Positions 20,938 to 29,566 of a DNA stretch of 64,000 bases are shown here, one piece after another; the stretch's first letter is position 1; the number at the start of each line of letters is the position of its first letter. The translations under genes were made by a program, and so were the position numbers. The stretch is from positions 1,550,101 through 1,614,100 of the forward strand of contig NC_003074.8 of assembly GCF_000001735.4 (NCBI RefSeq), read 5' to 3'. The notes below the pieces were generated by a model. The model made no database searches. It was not told the origin of the DNA and saw nothing but the letters and a program-made list of their open reading frames with translations. Origin of the DNA: Arabidopsis thaliana (Eukaryota > Streptophyta > Magnoliopsida > Brassicales > Brassicaceae).

Positions 20938-21280
20938 AAGATTACATTAAAGAAAAACAAAAGTCTGTCCTTAGGTATTATTAACTAGTATTATCTGGAG
21001 AAGGGTATCAAAATTCAAAGTGAATAGAACATCTCTCTTTCTCTAAATATCCACATTTGACATATAAACCGATTTTAAACCAGAATGTTTTTCTAACTTT
21101 ACTGGTTTCCAGTTTGCCAAAAAAAAAAAAACTTTATTGGTTTCCTATTTTAAAGCCAATATCAAACTGCAAAAAAAAAAAAAAAAAAACAATTAACCAA
21201 ATTTGCATGAAAACTGAAACCAAATGCGTTTTAATTCTGCGCGTTTGATATTAGATCTAACATTTTAGAGCATAACAATA
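20938..21280. other. Intergenic: 3' region of the PWWP gene
   Basis: AT-rich, with two poly(A) tracts (about 21120-21131 and 21171-21189). Nothing gene-like seen. Confidence 0.55.
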
Positions 21281-22026
21281 TCCTACTATATTATTTGGAA
21301 AGTACATAACCTTACTTTTTGTAATTAATTACATGCCATTAGAAAAATTTAATCAAAAACAAAATCTTTTAATGACATCATTAAGATTATCAAAATTATT
21401 TAACGACAATATTCATCTCTTAATTATAGGGCTTATTGGATTTAAAGACGGGTCATCAAAAATTTCCTAAACTAAAGCAAAATATACTGAATATTCAAAT
21501 ATCTATCTGTTACCAAATTATAAACAAATAAGTTCGTAAAACGATTTAATATTTTATATACGAAATCAATTAAATCTTAATCACATAAAAATTAGCACAA
21601 AAAAAAATATGGTACATTTGGGTCTATAGTATTTTTGCAAGACTTTTTTGGTGGATTTTGGTAAAAGTGCATTCGGCCCCTATTAAATAAATATGGTACA
21701 CTCCTAAGTTATTAGCTAAAATGTTTAGATTATAATTCAAAGTCATATCATAAATAAAATTAATATTAATAAAATAAATGACTTTTTGGCAAGACGAATT
21801 TTTGAATCAACATTAATAAAAAGTAAAATATAATTAATCCACTGTTTCAATACGGGTTAAATCTTTAATTTATTATTTTTAATAACAATTAATATATATA
21901 AATACTTAATAACAATCATAAATTGTAAAATATAAATATTTTATAAAAATAAAATTTGCAAGTTTTAATATATATTACTTTTAAAAAATAAATCATCCCG
22001 CGGTATACCGCGGGTTAAAATCTAGT
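21281..22026 (+). mobile_element. Non-autonomous Helitron, about 746 bp
   Basis: The right end has the Helitron signature: an 18-bp perfect palindrome, CCCGCGGTATACCGCGGG (21997-22014), then 7 nt, then CTAGT at 22022-22026 followed by T. The proposed left end starts TCCTACTATATTATTTGG at 21281 directly after an A, giving the expected insertion between A and T. The interior is very AT-rich and has no ORF, so it would depend on an autonomous element. The 3' end is well supported; the 5' end is a reasoned choice from the TC start and the A/T target. Confidence 0.7.
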
Positions 22027-22617
22027 TTAGTTTATTTGAAATCAGATATTATCGGATCTAGCAAATATATTTTCTCTTGTCCAATTGATATTTTTCCAAC
22101 AAGATAGACAATTTTCGATGTTGTAGAGGATTTTTTAGTCATGATCATACTAATAATCGTAAAAGTTTTTTAAGGAAAATCTTTTTTTAATACAAATTTC
22201 TTATAGTTTCGATTCATCGTGATTGTACTATATATCAGTTCTTTTTCGGTTTTGTTTTAGTTTAGTTTTTATCAATATTATTTCAGTTACGGGCGGTGTT
22301 TGAAACTGATCAGCCTCTCTACAAAATATTTCAGATTGACATCTAAACTACTGATTTATCCTTTATTATATTTTAAGACTGCTTGATAAAAAATAATAAT
22401 AATAAAAAGTATTTATCTATAGCATAATTTCAACAATAAATAATGATTTTGACCCAACAAAATAATATACCAAAAGCTTTTTGATTTGGATGCAAATCCT
22501 TAAAACGATATATATAAAAGATTCGTAGTTATACTAGGACCCTTAATCAAACAACTTTTATAATCCCGAAACCTCCTCTTTCTAAGTTACTCATCTCTTC
22601 TTCTTCTACTGATTATA
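22027..22617. other. Intergenic: promoter region of the C2 gene
   Basis: AT-rich DNA after the Helitron. The only clear element is the TATA motif just upstream of the C2-domain gene. Confidence 0.5.
22509..22520 (+). promoter_or_regulatory. TATA box of the C2-domain gene
   Basis: TATATATAAAAG, about 100 nt upstream of the ATG at 22618, a normal plant TATA-to-ATG distance with a short leader. Confidence 0.55.
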
Positions 22618-23166
22618 ATGGAGTATTATCAACCGGTGGAGATTAACGTTCTATCAGCTCAAGATCTCAACTCCATCAATCTTTTGTTCAGACCAACTGT
22701 CTATGTTTCCGTCTCGGTCACACGTGGTTCACGTGACAAGCAAGTCACTCCAGCTGCTGCATGGGATAAGAAATTCTTACGGTGGAATTATCGTATGAAA
22801 TTCTATATAGAAGATGACAAGGTTCGAAGGAATGAGTCAGTGTTTGTGTTTCAAATCAAGTGTAAGAGATTTTTCGGGTCCGACCAAGTCGTTGGGAAAC
22901 TTTTCATACCGGTAAAGCAATTGCGGCACCTGAATGAAGAGAAGACCATAACCGAGCATACCAATATAAATTATCAGGTCATAACCGAGACCGGAAAACC
23001 AAAGGGTAGTATATGTTTAGGGTTTAGATTTGGATGTATTTTTAGGGGACAAATCAGAGGATGTAATTCGGATATTGCTAGGGTTCATGAGGGTTGTAGA
23101 TTAGGAGTTTGGGGAAATATTAGACATGAGCCATCAGCTCCTTGTGAAGATGATATCTATGCTTAG
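22618..23166 (+). CDS. C2-domain protein, single exon
   Basis: Intronless 182-aa protein. The first 140 residues form a plant C2-type domain: VEINVLSAQDLNSINLLFRP, YVSVSVTRG, a WNYRMKFYI strand, an ESVFVFQIKC strand, VVGKLFIPV, and a terminal GSICLGFRFG strand. Such C2 proteins often bind phospholipids, some of them Ca2+-dependently. I do not see the full set of Asp residues of a canonical Ca2+ site, so Ca2+ binding is doubtful. The tail after residue 145 (RGQIRGCNSDIARVHEGC) is not recognised. A TATA box lies about 100 nt upstream. From memory At3g05440. Confidence 0.8.
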   Translation: MEYYQPVEINVLSAQDLNSINLLFRPTVYVSVSVTRGSRDKQVTPAAAWDKKFLRWNYRMKFYIEDDKVRRNESVFVFQIKCKRFFGSDQVVGKLFIPVKQLRHLNEEKTITEHTNINYQVITETGKPKGSICLGFRFGCIFRGQIRGCNSDIARVHEGCRLGVWGNIRHEPSAPCEDDIYA

Positions 23167-24120
23167 AAATTGATTACTTCGATTATTTCCAATAATTTTA
23201 TATCTTGTTATTGTTGTATTATTTGATATGTATTTCATCATACTGATCATAGTCAACAAGATAGAAAGAACTCAAACGCGTTAGAAAACGAAAACAAAAA
23301 TCTCAACATAAATGATTTAACTTTGACGTATTGAGTTGAGCCAAGAAACCCGAGTGAGATGGTTTTGACTTTGACGTATTGAGTTGAAACCCATGCACGC
23401 ATAATTTTTAGAAGGTTTATCAAGATTCCATCAATTTACAAAATGACAAAGAACACTGAAAATTCAGTTTCTGTTTAATATAGTCAAAAAGATTTGGACA
23501 TTGTTGACCATTAGTTATTGTGTTATTTAAGGATTGTTTGTTTCAAATATTTAATGCTTAGCAGTGTAAACTAGCTACTCCCACAGATGGTATCCATTCC
23601 CGTCTACGTTTTTTTCTCCGTTTATGTTCACGTCTATTTTTATTTTGTTCAACATCTAAAATGTTTAATTTATAGATCCTTATGACTTGGTCCCTACTAG
23701 ATTCGCTAGAAACTTAGAATAAACAAGTATCCTTATGACTTGGTCTACAAGATTTGTAACCTTATGAAATTCTTCAACTACTCTCTTTCATCACCTTGGC
23801 TGCCTCTTTCAATTGATGATCTCCTCGGATACCTTTTTCAATTGAGCTCCTCCATCAACTTCAACTAACAGATTGACAGAACAAAAAAAAAACAGCAAAA
23901 TCAGATGGTAATTGTAACTTCTTAGGCTTATATATCAAGCGGACAAAAACCAGTATACTATATGCAGAATTTACGAGATAACAATCAGAGTGGTTAATTG
24001 ATCAATCTAACAAGTCAAGAAACCACATTGTTTTTGATACTCCATATCTGATCAATCTAAATATATATATATACAAAACTACGTGTTCTTTTTTCTGGGT
24101 CAACTATACAAAACTACATG
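23167..24120. other. Intergenic between C2 gene and cystatin-like array
   Basis: No gene. Two pairs of short direct repeats: CTTTGACGTATTGAGTTGA near 23322-23340 and 23370-23388, and TCCTTATGACTTGGTC at 23677-23692 and 23730-23745. A short AT run lies near 24060-24073. Confidence 0.55.
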
Positions 24121-25065
24121 TTAAAATCTGAATATGAGAGGTGAAAAAAGATTACCCAATTTAGGTGAAGTGGGTCTGCAAAGGATGGGATAAGTCTTGC
24201 CTGCAGACCAATCCACCTTAGCTTGATACTCCACTAGAGGTGCATCAGGAGAATCAGACTCTCTTGCAGCAAAAGTGATGTAGTACGTTGTCCTGCCCCC
24301 TGGGTTGAAATTAGCCCTCAAAACATGATCCAACTTCACATTAAATCCCTGGAAAAAAGAGACAAGAATAATTAATGGGTCATATCTCATAAATATAAAC
24401 TAGCTAGGACTCTGAAAAGCCAAAGTAGAGAGATGTTGTTACCTGTCGTTTGTTATATTTGTCAACACAAAGAGAGATGCCATGTTTCCTAGAAACTGAC
24501 GAACTGTCACACCTGTACGCATCTTTTCATCCAGACCACGGAGTGTGGCAATTCCACCCCATAGGTAAGGTGGGAATTCGGCACTTGACTCAAAAAACCT
24601 AAAACCAAAACAAACTACTAAGTTACTTGAGATTTTATAATGACCCATTTAGCAAAATTCGATACGTATAGAGATGGAAAAGGGTGATAGACAGATGAAT
24701 ACCTTGGTTTCGATGACCGTGCGCTTGTAAAAACGGGCCCTCTTCTCAAGGTCCTTGGTGGCATACTCTCTCTGATCATCAGAGGAATGATACTCTCGGC
24801 CATCGAAGCTATCCTTATCCCATTCGGAATCACTATCACTTTCACTATCCTCCTCGTCGTTTTCATCGGGATCCTCCTCGTCATTTTCATCGGGATCCTC
24901 CAGGTCGGTGGTTTCAACCTTGCGCTTCCCCAGCATAGAAGATTCATCTCCCGTGGTAATTTCCATTGACTCCGTTGATTGGTTTTCGCTTGAAGATCCA
25001 CACTTGATCTCGCCGTCGCTTGAAGATCCATACTTGGTCTCACCGTCGCTTGATTTAGGAGCCAT
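24121..25065 (-). pseudogene. Cystatin-related family gene, copy 1 (frame-disrupted)
   Basis: Member of the Arabidopsis cystatin-related family: an acidic N-terminus followed by a cystatin/monellin-like domain. Exons by homology to copy 2 and by splice sites: 24703-25065, 24443-24598, 24121-24348. Exon 1 (MAPKSSDGETK, DPDENDEED repeats, DSFDGREYHSS, FYKRTVIETK) ends in phase 0. Exon 2 then begins GTTTTTTGA, an immediate stop. Its recognisable protein (FFESSAEFPPYLWGG) lies in another frame and returns to the expected frame near DKYNKRQ. Relative to copy 2, exon 2 has lost 2 nt at its start and gained 2 nt near its end. Exon 3 (FNVKLDHVLRANFNPGG, ESDSPDAPLVEYQAK, KTYPILCRP) is intact. As read, the product would be about 123 aa, without the cystatin fold. 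Unseen alternative splicing could change this. Confidence 0.65.
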
Positions 25066-25410
25066 CTCGATGATTGAGTAAACCTTAGATTCACCTTTCA
25101 ATTCAATTTGGGTTTTTTATTTTTTTTCTAACAAGAAGCTAAACGCATAGATAACACAATTCATAGTAATTTATCGTCCGTGACACTTATTTGCGTTTGT
25201 GCCATCAGACAAAAAAAATGATTCCTCATCAGTTTTTAAATTATTTTGTTATCTATATATTTGCATTATGATTCCAATATGTTCAACTTAGTGTATACTC
25301 TAGTCTTAACTGTTTATTTTTTGTTATTAATTAATATATAACAATTAGTAATACACCCTTTAAACAAAATTAAGAGCCTAAACCGTAACGTGTATAGTCT
25401 ATATGAGTGG
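25066..25410. other. Spacer between cystatin-like copies 1 and 2
   Basis: Leader/promoter of copy 1 and 3' flank of copy 2 (both minus strand). AT-rich; no other gene. Confidence 0.5.
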
Positions 25411-26318
25411 TCACTTTTGTAGAGGACTTGGTCTACAAAAGATGGGATAAGTCTTCTCGGCTGCAGACCATGCGGCCTTAGCTTGATACTCCTCTGAAGG
25501 TGCATCTGGAGAATCAGACTCTCTTGCAGCAAATGTAATGTAAAACTTGGACATGGAGCCAGGGTTGTAATTCGCCCTCAAGATATGTTCCAACTTCACA
25601 TTCAATCCCTAAAAACAACAAGACATAATTGATTTAGATATACACACATAATTAGGAATCTAATAGCCATGATTAGAACCAAATTAAAAGTGAACAACTT
25701 GCCACTTCTTGGTTATACTTGTTGAGACATGAAGATGTCAAGTTAGCGCAGAATTCACGGACGGTAAGGCCTTTCCCAGCGTTCGCTTCAAGATCGTAGA
25801 GCGAACTAATTCCACCCCAGAGGGGAGGAAAACGGTCTGACGGCTCAAAGAAACCCTAAACAAACCAAAGATACGTGATTAACAACAACATACACGAAAA
25901 TCCGAATGAATCATTTTCTACTCGAGAATACCTTGTTAGGATGACTTGGCGTCTATAATAACGACATTTCTCATCAAACTCCTTGTCCGAATACCCCATC
26001 TGATCAGAGGAATGATACTCTCGGCCATCGAAGCTATCATAACCCCATTCCGGCTCACTATCCTCCTCATCCCTGTGACTCTCTTCGTCACCTTCCTCCT
26101 CTGATTCGATCGTCTTCCACAACAACGTCCTCGACTGATTCGTATTCTTCTCCGTCCTCGTCAGCTATTTGCTCGCTTTCACCAGGGTTGGGGGTTTCGG
26201 CCCTGCGCTTCCCCAGAAAAGATAGGCCAACGCCGGTGGATGTTTCCATTGGTTCCATCACATTTACGTCGCTCGAAGATCCATCATTTACCTCGCCGTC
26301 GCATGATTTTGGAGCCAT
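25411..26318 (-). pseudogene. Cystatin-related family gene, copy 2 (frameshifted in exon 1)
   Basis: Tandem paralogue of the gene at 24121-25065. Exons: 25932-26318, 25706-25855, 25411-25608. The ATG at 26318 starts MAPKSCDGE as in the other two copies. The acidic region runs to VVVEDDRIRGGR and stops at TGA (26088-26090). The conserved continuation (ESEEEGDEES, DSFDGREYHSS, YYRRQVILT) is one frame away, consistent with a 1-nt insertion around GACGATCGAATCAG. A second single-base difference just before the exon 1 donor (ACAAG against ACCAAG in copy 1) restores the phase, so exon 1 is again a multiple of three. Exons 2 and 3 (GFFEPSDRFPPLWGG, LTVREFCANL, GLNVKLEHILRANYNPG) are open. Predicted product as read is 76 aa. 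Confidence 0.65.
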
Positions 26319-26794
26319 GTCGATTTTTTTCAAAACCCTAAATTCCTTTTCAAGCCAATTTGGTTTTCTTTTGTAGAGAAGAAGCCTAGCCAACAGTTTA
26401 TCATTAAAATATTTTAGCTTGTAGTCTCATATTTGTGTGATTCTTTTTTTTTTTTTTTTTTTAAAGGAATTTGAGGAACACATTTGTTTGATTTTTCTTA
26501 TACAAAACAACTTTGTTTTATAATCTAACTGAAAATTCCAACAGAGACTTAACCCTCTTTAATTAATGACTATTCACAGTACAATGCTAAATAGTAAATA
26601 AGATATGATATTATTCTCTTCCATCAACTTGGAAATGGTCTCTCTTCCATTGCCTTTCAATCAAACATTAATAGACAAAATAAACAGAAAAATTAGTTGC
26701 TGATAAATATGGAAAGAAGTCAAAACCCAAAACGTGGCAAAGTATGTATAATAAATTCAAGTAAAAATTGGTTTCTTCAGCATGAGCAAGATAT
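26319..26794. other. Spacer between cystatin-like copies 2 and 3
   Basis: 5' flank of copy 2 with an 18-22 nt T tract near 26443-26462, then AT-rich sequence up to the truncated third copy. Exons 2 and 3 of the third copy are not present. Confidence 0.5.
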
Positions 26795-26928
26795 ATGTTG
26801 GGAATTTCGGCCCTGCGCTTCACCATGAACGATGAGGCAACGCGGGTAGAAGTTTCAATGGACTATGTCAGTTCTGGGTCGCTCGAAGATCCATCCTTCA
26901 TCTCACTGTTGCTTGATTTTGGAGCCAT
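26795..26928 (-). pseudogene. Cystatin-related family gene, copy 3 (5' fragment)
   Basis: Only the beginning of exon 1 is left. Reading down from an ATG at 26928 gives MAPKSSNSEMKDGSSSDPEL, then an in-frame TAG, then SIETSTRVASSFMVKRRAEIPN, which matches the same stretch of copy 2 (GKRRAETPNPG). Homology is lost by about 26795. The upstream leader also resembles those of copies 1 and 2. Clear relic of a third tandem gene. Confidence 0.8.
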
Positions 26929-27741
26929 GTCGTTTATCGAACAAACCCTAACTTTCTCTTCAAGCCAGTTTGGTATTTTCTAAGAAGACGACACAACTTT
27001 TATGTCCGCATAATTAAGAAAGATTAAAGTATACATGGTTGCTTGTAGTATAATTGAAATTGCAGTTGCAATTGATCAAAACAAAGACCCTATGTCAAGC
27101 AACTTTTGGCCTTTTGGAAATGGTTTGATTTAATCCTCTCTTTTTTTCGTCGTGATTTACTCCTTTTTCCTATAATGATTTGGTTCACTCATGTGTGTTT
27201 GGAACTTTGTGTATTTATTTTTCTTTCTCGTGCCTATTCAATAGAAAATCAATTTTCAAAAAAAAAGGAGAATAAAAATCGTTTCACCTAAGATCAGAAG
27301 ATTAGGACTGGTGGGAGTTTCCTCAATTCAACGTTTTTTCCCTCCAATCAGTCTCTATGTACACGTGGCTTTCATTAGCCAATTATATTTCTGAGGCCTT
27401 CAGAGAACTCATTTAATAAGAAAGAATCGTGTATCAAATTTGAGATATAATCTTATCATTTTGTAGTAGATAATACATGTTAACTTACCTTAACATTTGA
27501 TTTTATTCCATCAACAGTTTTGAAATATATAGTAGTATAGTACCGCGTACCATATATAGTTAGTGTAGTCAAACTCAAATCAATTAGTATTAACTCTTAA
27601 GATTTTCTGGTCAAACCCAAAACGTACATTCCTTCTTTTGGTTAAAACCCCACAACGTACATTGCATTATAAAAAAACGACGAAGGTTACTTAAGCTTCA
27701 TCACTAAAAGCAAAATACACCGTAACAGTTTTCGTTGGAAG
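26929..27741. other. Intergenic upstream of the Cys-rich repeat gene
   Basis: Leader of the relic copy 3, then AT-rich sequence. The near-identical strings TCAAACCCAAAACGTACATT (27612) and TTAAAACCCCACAACGTACATT (27642) flank the promoter of the next gene. No other gene. Confidence 0.5.
27668..27677 (+). promoter_or_regulatory. TATA box of the Cys-rich repeat gene
   Basis: TTATAAAAAA starting about 70 nt upstream of the ATG at 27742. Confidence 0.5.
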
Positions 27742-28518
27742 ATGAAGAACGTTTCCTTTCAGCTTTTGTTTTTGGTTTCTCTTCTTGTTCTTGTCTTTGG
27801 TAAGTATATTTATTTTCCCGTCTGTAGTTTTTTTAATACACTTTTCAATTTGTAGTTTAATACCTGAATAATGGAAAATCATAACTCTATGCAATTTAAA
27901 AATAAGAAAATGAAAATTTATGAATAAGAGGCATGACCGAGAATGGGGAAAAATATTTCATCATAGAAATTATGAAGTTTCAAAATCATTACTTTCTGAA
28001 CATATATTGCCATTAACCTTATATGTGAAACCTACCGAATAGAAATTAATCTTATGCAGTACTTTTTTGACAAATTATGTTGGACTAACATATATTTAAA
28101 TATAATCACATTTGAAGGACATGATCTTGTGAAAGGTAGGACAATGGATACAAATGGTGGCGGCGTGCATACAAATAGAGGCAGTGGATTTTTTCACGAT
28201 AATCCTCCTTGCAATCCAAGAGATCCAAAGTGCATAGATAAACCTTGTAATCCAGAGAATCCAAATTGCAGAATGGAACAAGGTGCCATTAAGCCAAACA
28301 GAGGCAGTGGATATCTTCACGATGATCCTCCTTGCAACCCAAGAGATCCAAAGTGCATAGTAAAACCTTGTAATCCAGAGAATCCAAATTGCAGAATGGA
28401 ACAAGGTGCCATTAAGCCAAACAGAGGCAGTGGATATCTTCACGATGATCCTCCTTGCAATCCAAGAGATCCAAAATGCATAGTAAAACCTTGTAATCCA
28501 GAGAATCCAAATTGCTAA
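27742..28518 (+). CDS. Secreted Cys/Pro/Asn-rich protein with three 41-aa repeats
   Basis: Two exons, 27742-27799 and 28118-28518, give 152 aa. Exon 1 encodes a textbook signal peptide (MKNVSFQLLFLVSLLVLVFG). Exon 2 encodes HDLVKGRTMDTN and then three tandem 41-residue units (123 nt each) at 28159-28281, 28282-28404 and 28405-28518; the last is truncated. Each unit contains NRGSG, HDxPPCNPRDPKC, then KPCNPENPNC, so four cysteines in two PCNPxxPxC blocks, joined by RMEQGAIKP. Units 2 and 3 are almost identical at the nucleotide level, indicating recent duplication. It may be a small secreted defence-like or signalling precursor, or a cell-wall protein; no known enzyme or receptor motif is present. 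I recall the locus (At3g05460) as sporozoite-surface-protein-related, which only reflects the repeat composition. Confidence 0.85.
28159..28518 (+). repeat. Coding minisatellite, 123-nt unit x 3
   Basis: Three tandem units with starts at 28159, 28282 and 28405. Units 2 and 3 differ at only a few bases; unit 1 is more diverged in its first 35 nt. The copy number stays in frame because 123 is a multiple of three. Confidence 0.92.
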
Positions 28519-29566
28519 AAGAAACAAGGCGTTGATAGTAAAGAAGCAGTATTGGTAGCAATGGGAATGTAAGTTATAAGATATGTGAATGCCTTATAAA
28601 ACGCATTTTATTGAATAAAACGTGTTTGTCTAAATATTTGATTTATATGATCAATATATATAGCCAGATAATTCTGGTATAATGCCCGTACCAAACTTAA
28701 ACAAAGCGTACCAAGACAATCACCTAACATATATAATCGGCATGTAATCATTATAGTATCCCATATTTTAATTTTAACTATCTTAACTAACAAAAATATT
28801 CTTAAATTTTTATTTGGACATTTAATACTCAAAATTTTTTGGTTGGAATAAAAATACATAATTTAATTATTTGTGCTCTTAAAATCTCTTTGTATATAAA
28901 TTATTAAACTATTTGTGAAAATCGAACTCGCAACTTAAGAAACATTAGAAAGATGTCTATATGAAATGAGCTAATCAAGAATATCTCAACAATGAAATAT
29001 ATCTCGACGTTCCATTCACAACATTTCACCCTTCAACCTCATCAAGGTAAAAATCAACAAAATTAGTTGTAAGAATAAAAAGAATCCATAGAAAGGCTTC
29101 ATATATACAAGCACGAGGGGTTCATGATGACTATTGGGCAAAACAAACATCGAAGCACTCGAGCTCATCCATCACACTCCCGTAAGCATTGTCGTTTTGT
29201 GTAATGAAGTTGTTGTGTTCAGTATCATGATATTATAACTAGAACCTTGTTATCAACCTCATTGATGTGTATATGATGATGTATGTAGTTCTTTGAAACA
29301 AGAAACGGAATAAGTACCAAACTCTGGATTATCCATAGAAATGTTGACGTCTCTCATGAATCAATGATTTTAGCGTATGATACATATACAAATCCATATA
29401 CATATTTGTCCATCTTCATCCATAGACTCAAAGTCTGAATCTCTGCCCACCTCTAGTCCACAATAAACCCCAAAACCGCTCGGTTATCATAAACAACTCA
29501 GAAATTTCATAAAAAAAATTCCTACAGAAACCAAACAGTCACACCTCTGTTCATAGTCAACATTGC
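28519..29566. other. Intergenic, convergent 3' ends
   Basis: 3' flank of the Cys-rich repeat gene and 3' UTR of the formin gene (minus strand). AT-rich; no coding region seen. Confidence 0.55.

Noticed and set aside
24787-24969. Plus-strand 60-aa hydrophobic ORF over the cystatin-like exon
   Set aside because: Antisense of the acidic DEN-rich repeats; hydrophobicity comes from reading GAT/GAA codons backwards as Ile/Phe/Leu.
28096-28527. 143-aa open frame antisense to the Cys-rich repeat gene
   Set aside because: It exists because the 123-nt unit is repeated in the sense gene: one open antisense unit stays open in all copies. No signal or domain of its own.
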